NCBI RefSeq assembly: GCF_027594825.1
Contig: NZ_CP088930.1
Coordinates: forward strand, 1,240,001 to 1,304,000
Direction of reading: 5' to 3'
Source: Serratia liquefaciens
GTDB lineage: Bacteria > Pseudomonadota > Gammaproteobacteria > Enterobacterales > Enterobacteriaceae
DNA length: 64,000 nt
Shown piece after piece: positions 56,492-64,000 of this stretch. The notes beneath the pieces were generated by a model, which saw only the letters and a list, made by a program, of their open reading frames with translations, was not told where the DNA came from and did no database searches. Each line of letters opens with the position of its first letter. The stretch's first letter is position 1. The position numbers and the translations under genes are program-made.

Positions 56492-57469
56492 TTATTGAGC
56501 GTTGTACAAAATGACTGCGGCAGTCGCCAGCAGGTTCAGCAGCGTCAGCGGCAGACACACTTTCCAGCCGAAGGCCATTACCTGGTCATAGCGCGGACGT
56601 GGCAGAGCGGCACGAATCAGAATGAACATCATCATGAAGAAAGCCGTTTTCAGCGCGAACCAGATAAATGGCGGCAGGAATGGACCCTGCCAGCCACCGA
56701 AGAACAACGTCACAATCAGGGCAGAAACGGTGACGATACCGATGTACTCACCCACGAAGAACAGACCGAATTTCATGCCGGAGTATTCAATGTGGTAACC
56801 GTCAGCCAGTTCCTGCTCGGCTTCCGGCTGGTCAAACGGGTGACGGTGACACACCGCAACGCCGGCAATCGCAAAGGTCACGAAACCGAAGAATTGCGGG
56901 ATGACGTTCCACAGATGCGCCTGAGATTCAACAATGGTCTGCATGTTGAAGGAGTCCGCCTGCGCCACCACGCCCATCAGCGACAGGCCGATGAACACTT
57001 CGTAGCTCAGGGTTTGCGCAGAAGCACGCATCGCCCCCAACAGCGAGTATTTGTTGTTGCTCGACCAGCCGGCGAACAGCACGGCGTATACCGCCAGGCC
57101 GGCCATCATCAGGAAGAACAAAATACCGATGTTGAGGTCGGACACCGCCCAGGTCGGGCTGACCGGGACGATGGCAAAGGCCAGCAACAGGGAAGTAAAG
57201 GCGATCATCGGCGCCAGGGTGAAGATCACCCGGTCGGAGAATTTCGGGACCCAGTCTTCCTTGAAGAACATTTTGATCATGTCGGCGACCAGCTGCAGCG
57301 AACCGCCCCAGCCGACACGGTTTGGCCCGTAACGGTTCTGGAACAGGCCGAGCAGGCGACGTTCGCCGAAGCTCATGAAAGCACCGCAGGTGACGACGAC
57401 CAGCAGGATCACTACCGCTTTAAGCACGGAGATCAGAATGTCGATCACCTCAGGGGTAAACCAGCTCAT
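56492..57469 (-). CDS. nuoH: NADH-quinone oxidoreductase subunit H
   Basis: Membrane subunit forming part of the quinone chamber, 325 residues as in E. coli. Conserved segments are [27 protein letters not shown] and [19 protein letters not shown]. Its start overlaps the nuoG stop by 4 bases. Confidence 0.98.
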   Translation of the reverse strand: MSWFTPEVIDILISVLKAVVILLVVVTCGAFMSFGERRLLGLFQNRYGPNRVGWGGSLQLVADMIKMFFKEDWVPKFSDRVIFTLAPMIAFTSLLLAFAIVPVSPTWAVSDLNIGILFFLMMAGLAVYAVLFAGWSSNNKYSLLGAMRASAQTLSYEVFIGLSLMGVVAQADSFNMQTIVESQAHLWNVIPQFFGFVTFAIAGVAVCHRHPFDQPEAEQELADGYHIEYSGMKFGLFFVGEYIGIVTVSALIVTLFFGGWQGPFLPPFIWFALKTAFFMMMFILIRAALPRPRYDQVMAFGWKVCLPLTLLNLLATAAVILYNAQ

Positions 57470-60204
57470 CGTGTTGCCTCCCGCAGATTTTCAACCGTCG
57501 CACCCACCAATACCGGCGGGATCCCTGGCAAGCCTAGCGGTAATCCCACCTGGCCCTGGGTAAGAGTTTCACTCAGGCGCACCGGCAGACGCAGCGTCTG
57601 GCCCGCACAGCTGAACTCCACCAGCGCGCCGGCATTGACACCAAGCGTAGCGGCATCCGCCGGGTTCACCATCACGTAGGCCTCTGGCATACGCTGCTGG
57701 ATCACGCCGGAACGCTGTGACATTTCATCACTGCCGAACAGGTGGTAATAAGGCGCGACACGCCAGCCTTGCTCATGACCGAAGGCGGCAGGCACCTGCG
57801 TGAAGTAATCCAGCTTGCCCTCCCCTGCTTCGATCAGACGCACGCCCGGATCGCCATGACGCAGCTTGCCGCCCACTTCGGCCTGGAACTTGTTCCATGC
57901 CTGCGGTGAGTTCCAACCTGGTGCCCAGGCGAATGGGATCTGCTGACGATCGGCCAGCGGGCTGTTGTTCCCTTCCATCGAGAAGGCGAACATAGTGTCT
58001 TTATCCTGCGGCTGACGCGGCTCGTGCACGCTGATGTTGGCGCGCATTGCCGTACGACCACTGGAGCGATGTGGCGAACGTGCCAGTTTTTGACCGCGGA
58101 TACGGAAACTTGCGTCCGGTGCGGCGTCCACAATGCCCTGCAACTGCGGCAACGCGGTAACACAAGCTTCGATAACGTGATCGAGCTGCGTCCAGTCCAC
58201 GTGACGGCTGGTGTAGGTGGAATGCAGCGAGTGCATCCAACGCCAGCTTTCCAGCATTACGGTGTAAACGTCTTTTTTCGCATCGTCGTAGTAGGCCGGA
58301 TCGTAAACCTGGAAGAATCGCTGTGCGCGGCCCTCCTGGTTGACCAGGGTACCGTCGCTTTCCGCAAAGCTGGCCGCCGACAGGATCAGGTTGGCCCGAT
58401 CCATGATCGCGGTGCGCTGATGATCAACCACGATCAGGTTGCTGACCTTGGCCAACGCGGCGTCCACTTTTGCCGCCTGCGCATGCCGATAGAGATCGTT
58501 TTCCATCACGATAGCGGTGTCTGCTTCGCCGTTTTCCAGCTGAGTCAGCGCCTGATCGAGCGAACCACCGCCAATCATCGACAAACCGATGCTGTTGGCC
58601 GCACTGGCCACGAAGGTGATGCCCACATCAGAGCCGCGATCCTTCAGCGCTTTGGCGATGTTGGCCGCCGCTGCGATGATGGCTTCACTGCCGGCGTTGC
58701 TGCCGGTGACGATCAGCGGTTTACGTGCGTCGGTCAGCGCCTGCACGATGATATCGACTTTCTTGTTCAGGCCTTCAGCCAAGTCGTTGACCGCCGGCGC
58801 CGCGTTGTCCAACGCATGAGCGACAGCGAAGCCGAGACGTGCCTGCTCATCCACCGGCGCACGGTAGTTCCATGCGGCGATGTCGTCCAGACGGGTGTTA
58901 TCCACGTTAGTGACGAACAGCGGGTATTTGGCATGCTGACCAATGTTTTGTATCGCGGCAATCTGCCAGTCGGCAACGCGCTGGGCCGCCGCCATGGCGC
59001 GGGCCTTGCCCTTCACCGCCTGACGTACAGACAAAGCAATACGTGCGCCGGTCTGGGTCAGATCTTCACCCAACACCAATACCGCGTCGTAGCCTTCGAT
59101 TTCGCGCAGCGCAGGCGTGTGAACGCCGCTGTTTTGCAGCACGTTCAGCATCAGGTTCAGACGACCCTGTTCCGCCTGCGAAATACCGGTGTAGAAATTC
59201 TCGGCACCGACCAGTTCACGCAGTGCGAAGTTGCTTTCCAGACTGGCGCGGGGTGAACCGATACCGATGGTTTTCTTCGCCTGACGCAGGATGTCCGCCG
59301 CGCCCTGCATAGCCTGTTCGGCGTTCAGGGTGATCCAGTCGTTGCCGCGCAGCTGCTGTGGCTGACGTGGACGATCTTTCTGGTTCACGTAGCCATAACC
59401 GAAGCGGCCGCGGTCGCACAGGAAGTAGTGGTTCACGCTGCCGTTATAGCGGTTTTCAATGCGACGCAATTCACCATAGCGCTCGCCCGGGCTGGTGTTA
59501 CAGCCGATGCTGCACTGCTGGCAAATGCTTGGCGCAAACTGCATGTCCCACTTACGGTTATAACGCTCGGAGTGGGTTTTGTCGGTGAATACGCCGGTCG
59601 GGCACACTTCTACCAGGTTGCCGGAGAACTCGCTTTCCAGCGTGCCGCTCTCAACGCGACCGAAGTAGACGTTATCGTGCGCGCCGTACACACCGAAGTC
59701 GGTGCCGTCCGCATAATCCTTGTAGTAACGCACACAACGGTAGCAGGCGATGCAGCGGTTCATCTCATGCGAGATAAACGGCCCCAGTTCCTGGTTGTTG
59801 TGGGTACGCTTACTGAAGCGGTATTTACGGAAGCTGTGGCCGGTCATTACTGTCATATCCTGCAGGTGACAGTTACCGCCTTCTTCACATACCGGACAGT
59901 CGTGCGGGTGGTTGGTCATCAACCACTCAACCACGCTTTCGCGGAACTGTTTGGCTTCGGTATCGTCGATGGAAATAAAGGTTCCATCGGATGCCGGTGT
60001 CATACAAGACATCACCAAACGGCCACGCGTATCTTCCGCGTTTTGGTATTGCTTTACCGCACATTGGCGGCAAGCGCCGACGCTTCCCAGCGCCGGATGC
60101 CAGCAAAAGTAAGGAATATCGAGGCCGAGAGAGAGACAAGCCTGCAACAGGTTGTCAGCTCCATCTACGTCGTATTCTTTGCCGTCTACATGAATCGTAG
60201 CCAT
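57466..60204 (-). CDS. nuoG: NADH-quinone oxidoreductase subunit G
   Basis: Largest peripheral subunit, 912 residues (E. coli 908). The N-terminal 2Fe-2S ferredoxin domain ([20 protein letters not shown]) is followed by HxxxCxxCxxxxxC ([12 protein letters not shown]), the 4Fe-4S motif [11 protein letters not shown] and the N7 cluster site CQQCSIGC. A molybdopterin-oxidoreductase-like domain without its cofactor makes up the rest. The start at [13 protein letters not shown] equals E. coli; an ATG nine bases earlier is possible. A 79-base gap with a hairpin separates it from nuoF. Confidence 0.98.
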   Translation of the reverse strand: MATIHVDGKEYDVDGADNLLQACLSLGLDIPYFCWHPALGSVGACRQCAVKQYQNAEDTRGRLVMSCMTPASDGTFISIDDTEAKQFRESVVEWLMTNHPHDCPVCEEGGNCHLQDMTVMTGHSFRKYRFSKRTHNNQELGPFISHEMNRCIACYRCVRYYKDYADGTDFGVYGAHDNVYFGRVESGTLESEFSGNLVEVCPTGVFTDKTHSERYNRKWDMQFAPSICQQCSIGCNTSPGERYGELRRIENRYNGSVNHYFLCDRGRFGYGYVNQKDRPRQPQQLRGNDWITLNAEQAMQGAADILRQAKKTIGIGSPRASLESNFALRELVGAENFYTGISQAEQGRLNLMLNVLQNSGVHTPALREIEGYDAVLVLGEDLTQTGARIALSVRQAVKGKARAMAAAQRVADWQIAAIQNIGQHAKYPLFVTNVDNTRLDDIAAWNYRAPVDEQARLGFAVAHALDNAAPAVNDLAEGLNKKVDIIVQALTDARKPLIVTGSNAGSEAIIAAAANIAKALKDRGSDVGITFVASAANSIGLSMIGGGSLDQALTQLENGEADTAIVMENDLYRHAQAAKVDAALAKVSNLIVVDHQRTAIMDRANLILSAASFAESDGTLVNQEGRAQRFFQVYDPAYYDDAKKDVYTVMLESWRWMHSLHSTYTSRHVDWTQLDHVIEACVTALPQLQGIVDAAPDASFRIRGQKLARSPHRSSGRTAMRANISVHEPRQPQDKDTMFAFSMEGNNSPLADRQQIPFAWAPGWNSPQAWNKFQAEVGGKLRHGDPGVRLIEAGEGKLDYFTQVPAAFGHEQGWRVAPYYHLFGSDEMSQRSGVIQQRMPEAYVMVNPADAATLGVNAGALVEFSCAGQTLRLPVRLSETLTQGQVGLPLGLPGIPPVLVGATVENLREATR

Positions 60205-60224
60205 AGTCAGCATGCTTCCAAGTG

Positions 60225-60242
60225 GCCTGCCTTGCGGCAGGC
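60225..60242 (-). other. Intercistronic hairpin between nuoF and nuoG
   Basis: GCCTGCC, loop TTGC, GGCAGGC in the 79-base gap. There is no T-run. It is probably an mRNA-processing or stability element. Confidence 0.5.
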
Positions 60243-60283
60243 GTTAATCAAAAATTCTGGCCGTGTCGTCGGGGCGAGTCGGC

Positions 60284-61636
60284 TTACCAGCGTTGCTTCA
60301 GCAGGTTGTTCGGCTGAATGCCGCCAATCGCATGCGCGTTACTGAAATGCTTCACGGCGATGCCCGCTTCGAACTCTTCACGGAAATATTTAATTGCGCT
60401 TTGCAGTGGCTCTACGGCACCTGGCGCGTGGGCGCAGAAGGTTTTGCCCGGGCCGAGGGAACGGCACAGCTGCTCGAGGGTTTCGATATCCCCCGGCTGC
60501 CCTTGGCCATTTTCCAACGCGCGCAGGATCTTCACGCTCCACGGCAGGCCGTCACGGCATGGCGTACACCAACCGCAGGACTCGCGAGCGAAGAACTCTT
60601 CCAGGTTGCGCACCAACGGAACCATGCCGATTTCGTGGTCCACCGCCATCGCCAGCGCGGTGCCAAGACGGCTGCCGGCTTTGCCGATGTTCTCGAAGTC
60701 CATTGGCAGATCGAGGTGATCGGCAGTCAGGAAGTCGGTCCCTGCGCCACCTGGCTGCCAGGCTTTGAAACGCAAGCCGTCACGCATGCCACCGGCGTAA
60801 TCTTCCAGAATTTCACGTGCGGTGGTACCAAACGGCAGCTCCCAAACGCCAGGGTTTTTCACCCGGCCGGAGAAGCCCATCAGTTTGGTCCCGGCGTCGT
60901 TACTCTTGCCGGCGGAGATCCCCTTGTACCAGTCGATACCGTTCGCCAGAATGGCCGGCACGTTACACAGGGTTTCTACGTTGTTAACGCAGGTCGGTTT
61001 GCCCCACACGCCGGAGGAAGCCGGGAATGGTGGCTTGGAGCGCGGGTTGGCACGGCGGCCTTCCAGCGAGTTAATCAGCGCGGTTTCTTCGCCGCAGATG
61101 TAGCGACCGGCACCGGTATGAACAATCAGCTCGAAGTCGAAACCGCTGCCCATGATGTTCTTGCCCAGATAGCCGGCTTCGGTAGCTTCGGCAATCGCAC
61201 GGCGCAAATGCACCGCCGCTTCGATGTACTCACCGCGCAGGAAGATATAGCCGCGGTAAGCCTTCAGCGCGAAAGCCGAGATCAGCATGCCTTCCACCAA
61301 CAGGTGCGGCATCTGCTCCATCAGCAAGCGGTCTTTGTAGGTGCCCGGCTCCATTTCATCGGCGTTACACAGCAGGTAACGGATGTTCATGGATTCGTCT
61401 TTCGGCATCAGGCTCCACTTCAGACCGGTGGAGAAACCTGCACCGCCGCGACCTTTCAATCCGGCGTCTTTCACCAGGTTGACGATCTCGTCCGGAGCCA
61501 GGCCTTTAATGGCCTTTTCGGCACCCGCATAGCCGTTTTTGTTGCGGTATTCATCCAGCCAGACCGGCTGTTTGTCATCACGCAGTCGCCAGGTCAGCGG
61601 GTGCATTTCGGGAGTGCGTACAATGTCTTTAATCAT
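60284..61636 (-). CDS. nuoF: NADH-quinone oxidoreductase subunit F (NADH- and FMN-binding)
   Basis: Carries FMN, the NADH site and cluster N3; 450 residues (E. coli 445). [16 protein letters not shown] is the glycine-rich nucleotide loop, and [12 protein letters not shown] with a distal Cys ([15 protein letters not shown]) binds the 4Fe-4S cluster. Its start overlaps the nuoE stop by 4 bases. A 458-codon frame on the opposite strand is a shadow. Confidence 0.98.
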   Translation of the reverse strand: MIKDIVRTPEMHPLTWRLRDDKQPVWLDEYRNKNGYAGAEKAIKGLAPDEIVNLVKDAGLKGRGGAGFSTGLKWSLMPKDESMNIRYLLCNADEMEPGTYKDRLLMEQMPHLLVEGMLISAFALKAYRGYIFLRGEYIEAAVHLRRAIAEATEAGYLGKNIMGSGFDFELIVHTGAGRYICGEETALINSLEGRRANPRSKPPFPASSGVWGKPTCVNNVETLCNVPAILANGIDWYKGISAGKSNDAGTKLMGFSGRVKNPGVWELPFGTTAREILEDYAGGMRDGLRFKAWQPGGAGTDFLTADHLDLPMDFENIGKAGSRLGTALAMAVDHEIGMVPLVRNLEEFFARESCGWCTPCRDGLPWSVKILRALENGQGQPGDIETLEQLCRSLGPGKTFCAHAPGAVEPLQSAIKYFREEFEAGIAVKHFSNAHAIGGIQPNNLLKQRW

Positions 61637-62184
61637 TGATACTGCTCCAGTAGCGTCTCGATATCTTCAGGCTTCAGCTGACTGTGAGTGTCCTCATCAA
61701 TCATCATGGTCGGCCCTTTATCGCAGTTGCCCAGGCAGCAGGTTGGCAGCAGAGTGAAGCGACCATCAAAGGTGGTTTGACCCGGTTTGATGCTCAGCTT
61801 CTTCTCGATGGCGGCCTGAATGCCCTGGTAACCGGTGATGTGACAAACAACGCTGTCACAATAACGGATCACGTGACGTCCTACTGGCTGACGGAAAATC
61901 TGGCTGTAGAACGTGGCCACGCCTTCTACGTCGCTGGCAGGAATGCCCAGCACTTCCGCGATGGCATAAATCGCACCGTCCGGAACCCAGCCGCGCTGCT
62001 TCTGCACAATTTTCAGTGCTTCGATGGAGGCGGCGCGTGGATCCTCGTAATGGTGCTTTTCGTGCTCGATCGCATCACGTTCTTCCGCGCTCAGCTCAAA
62101 TGCATCAACGCCGCTCTGAGGAGCGGCCGCATTGATGGGTTCAAGCGCTTCGTTATTCGCGTGATTGTCTTTTTGATCATGCAT
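61633..62184 (-). CDS. nuoE: NADH-quinone oxidoreductase subunit E (2Fe-2S)
   Basis: Thioredoxin-fold subunit holding cluster N1a, 183 residues, some 17 longer than E. coli (166) because of an N-terminal extension ([20 protein letters not shown]). The ligands are in [12 protein letters not shown] and [13 protein letters not shown]. The gene starts two bases after the nuoCD stop. Confidence 0.97.
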   Translation of the reverse strand: MHDQKDNHANNEALEPINAAAPQSGVDAFELSAEERDAIEHEKHHYEDPRAASIEALKIVQKQRGWVPDGAIYAIAEVLGIPASDVEGVATFYSQIFRQPVGRHVIRYCDSVVCHITGYQGIQAAIEKKLSIKPGQTTFDGRFTLLPTCCLGNCDKGPTMMIDEDTHSQLKPEDIETLLEQYQ

Positions 62185-62186
62185 AG

Positions 62187-63983
62187 TTAGCGGTCCACAT
62201 CTGACATTACAAAATCGATACTACCCAGATAGACGATCAGGTCGGAGACCAGGCTGCCACGGATTACCGCTGGGATTTGCTGCAGGTGCGCGAAGCTTGG
62301 CGTACGTACCCGGGTGCGGTAGCTCATGGTGCTGCCGTCGCTGGTCAGGTAGTAGCTGTTGATCCCTTTGGTGGCTTCAATCATCTGGAATGATTCGTTG
62401 GCTGGCATCACCGGGCCCCAGGAAACCTGCAGGAAGTGGGTGATCAGCGTTTCAATGTGCTGCAGCGTACGCTCTTTCGGCGGCGGCGTGGTCAGCGGGT
62501 GATCGGCCTTGAACGGGCCTTCCGGCATGTTGTTCAGGCACTGCTCAAGGATGCGCAGGCTCTGGCGCAGCTCTTCTACCTTCAGCATGACGCGGGTGTA
62601 GCAGTCGCTGTTGCCGTCGCCGACCGGGATTTCGAAGTCGAAATTCTCATAGCCGGAATACGGACGCCATTTGCGCACGTCGAACTCGATACCGGTAGCG
62701 CGCAGACCGGCGCCGGTCACGCCCCACTCCAATGCCTCTTTGGCATTGTAGGATGCAACACCTACGGAACGGCCTTTCAGGATGCTGTTCTTCAACGCAG
62801 CCTTGACGTAGGAATCCAGACGTTTTGGCATCCACTCGAGGAATTCACGCAGCAGACGATCCCAACCGCGCGGCAGGTCGTGTGCAACACCGCCAATACG
62901 GAACCAGGCCGGGTGCATACGGAAACCGGTAATCGCTTCCACCAGATCGTAGATTTTCTGACGATCGGTAAAGGCGAAGAACACCGGGGTCATGGCGCCG
63001 ACGTCTTGAATGAACGTACTGATGTACAGCAGGTGACTGTTGATGCGGAACAGTTCGGACAGCATCACGCGGATAGTATCAACGCGCTCCGGTACCTTGA
63101 TCCCGGCCAGTTTCTCAACCGCCAGCACGTAAGGCATTTCGTTCACGCAGCCGCCGAGGTACTCGATACGGTCGGTGTACGGAATGTAGCTGTGCCAGGA
63201 CTGGCGCTCGCCCATTTTCTCGGCGCCACGGTGGTGGTAACCGATATCCGGAACGCAGTCGACGATCTCTTCACCATCCAGTTGCAGAATGATACGGAAT
63301 GCACCGTGCGCAGATGGGTGGTTCGGGCCGAGGTTGAGGAACATGAAGTCCTCGTTCTCGGTGCCACGCTTCATGCCCCAATCTTCCGGCTTGAAGGTCA
63401 GCGCTTCCATTTCCAGATCTTCTTTCTGTTTGGTCAACACAAAGGGATCGAACTCGGTAGCACGCGCCGGGTAGTCTTTACGCAGCGGGTGGCCTTCCCA
63501 GGTTTGCGGCATCATGATGCGCGTCAGGTGCGGGTGGCCGTCGAAGGTAATACCGAACATTTCCCAGGTTTCACGCTCATACCAGTTGGCATTAGGGAAA
63601 ACCTTGGTTGCTGTGGGCACGTGCAGGTCTTTTTCAGACAGCGCCACTTTCAGCATGATGTCGCGGTTGCGTTCGATAGAAATCAGATGGTAGAAAACAG
63701 AAAAATCCGCGGCCGGCAAACCGTCGCGGTGGGTGCGAAGACGCTCGTCCACGCCATGCAGATCGAACAGCATGACATAAGGCTTCGGCTGTTTTCTCAA
63801 AAACGTCATTACTTCCAGTAACTGGTCAGGCTTGACCCATACCACGGGCATTCCGGTACGGGAGGGCTGAACAGTGAAGGCTTCCGGCCCAAAACGGTTG
63901 CGCAGTTCGCCAATCACCGGATCGTCGAGGTGATCTCGGGTCTGCCAGGCCGGCAAGGCGTCGTGCGTCGTTGAATCTGTCAT
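62187..63983 (-). CDS. nuoC: NADH-quinone oxidoreductase fused subunit C/D
   Basis: Single chain of 598 residues (E. coli 600) joining the 30-kDa NuoC domain (about 1-190) to the 49-kDa NuoD domain (about 210-598), the enterobacterial fused form (also called nuoCD). The C part ends with the [18 protein letters not shown] segment. The D part has [14 protein letters not shown], lining the quinone site, and the C-terminal [12 protein letters not shown]. Start [13 protein letters not shown]. nuoA and nuoB should follow to the right, outside the window. Confidence 0.98.
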   Translation of the reverse strand: MTDSTTHDALPAWQTRDHLDDPVIGELRNRFGPEAFTVQPSRTGMPVVWVKPDQLLEVMTFLRKQPKPYVMLFDLHGVDERLRTHRDGLPAADFSVFYHLISIERNRDIMLKVALSEKDLHVPTATKVFPNANWYERETWEMFGITFDGHPHLTRIMMPQTWEGHPLRKDYPARATEFDPFVLTKQKEDLEMEALTFKPEDWGMKRGTENEDFMFLNLGPNHPSAHGAFRIILQLDGEEIVDCVPDIGYHHRGAEKMGERQSWHSYIPYTDRIEYLGGCVNEMPYVLAVEKLAGIKVPERVDTIRVMLSELFRINSHLLYISTFIQDVGAMTPVFFAFTDRQKIYDLVEAITGFRMHPAWFRIGGVAHDLPRGWDRLLREFLEWMPKRLDSYVKAALKNSILKGRSVGVASYNAKEALEWGVTGAGLRATGIEFDVRKWRPYSGYENFDFEIPVGDGNSDCYTRVMLKVEELRQSLRILEQCLNNMPEGPFKADHPLTTPPPKERTLQHIETLITHFLQVSWGPVMPANESFQMIEATKGINSYYLTSDGSTMSYRTRVRTPSFAHLQQIPAVIRGSLVSDLIVYLGSIDFVMSDVDR

Positions 63984-64000
63984 AATTTTTTTTCACCACA

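Noticed and set aside
60263..61639. A 458-codon open frame on the plus strand opposite nuoF
   Set aside because: It mirrors nuoF almost end to end. NuoF is an unambiguous match and the opposite frame has low-complexity His/Gln/Val-rich composition typical of a shadow.
1..64000. tRNA or rRNA genes, CRISPR arrays, IS elements, prophage genes
   Set aside because: I saw no clover-leaf sequence, regular spacer-repeat array, transposase or integrase, and no phage structural gene in this window.

Overview
The window is chromosomal DNA of an enterobacterium. Nearly every housekeeping protein matches the Escherichia coli orthologue residue by residue (GyrA, UbiG, NrdAB, TyrP, MenBCDEFH, ElaB, NuoC to NuoN), and the backbone order rcsC - gyrA - ubiG - nrdAB-yfaE - yfaY - tyrP - yfaZ - menECBHDF - elaB - nuo follows the 2.3-2.4 Mb part of the E. 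coli map. The fairly high GC and the non-E. coli insertions (catalase katA, a cyclic glucan synthase, a divergent idn cluster) point to Serratia or a close Yersiniaceae relative. The genus is an inference.

Layout. 1-6190: end-truncated rcsC, gyrA, divergent ubiG. 6251-12871: an AT-richer accessory island with a GntR/FadR-type regulator and a divergent catabolic operon (RraA-family aldolase-like protein, anion-symporter-family MFS, zinc dehydrogenase, SDR dehydrogenase, and an altronate-dehydratase-like enzyme split into a small and a large subunit). The first gene of this operon has an in-frame stop at codon 6. 13321-17232: DnaA and NrdR sites, nrdA, nrdB and yfaE. 17295-17600: a small hok/sok-like type I toxin-antitoxin locus. 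17675-22688: yfaY, tyrP (TyrR box and strong promoter), yfaZ, catalase. 22736-29946: menaquinone genes menE-C-B-H-D and a separately promoted menF. 30234-38876: a single 2880-residue gene for an NdvB/Cgs-type cyclic beta-1,2-glucan synthase. 38920-39231: elaB. 39318-50061: an accessory region with idnD/idnO/idnR, ycdZ, two efflux-type transporters, a cluster of palindromes, a secreted cupin, a ThDP enzyme, its divergent LysR regulator and a RelE/HTH toxin-antitoxin pair. 50124-63983: the nuo operon from nuoN back to nuoCD; nuoA and nuoB lie beyond the right edge.

How the genes work together. The men genes make menaquinone and nuo makes NADH dehydrogenase I, which reduces it (or ubiquinone, to which UbiG contributes). 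NrdAB with the YfaE ferredoxin supplies deoxynucleotides. The 6.3-12.9 kb island looks like a self-contained route from an imported sugar acid, through two redox steps and a dehydration, to an aldol cleavage. Its substrate cannot be read from the sequence.

The most notable observations are the nonsense codon in the RraA-family gene next to a perfect 13-bp operator-like palindrome, the hok/sok-like locus, the very large glucan synthase between menF and elaB, and the palindrome cluster at 45.5 kb.
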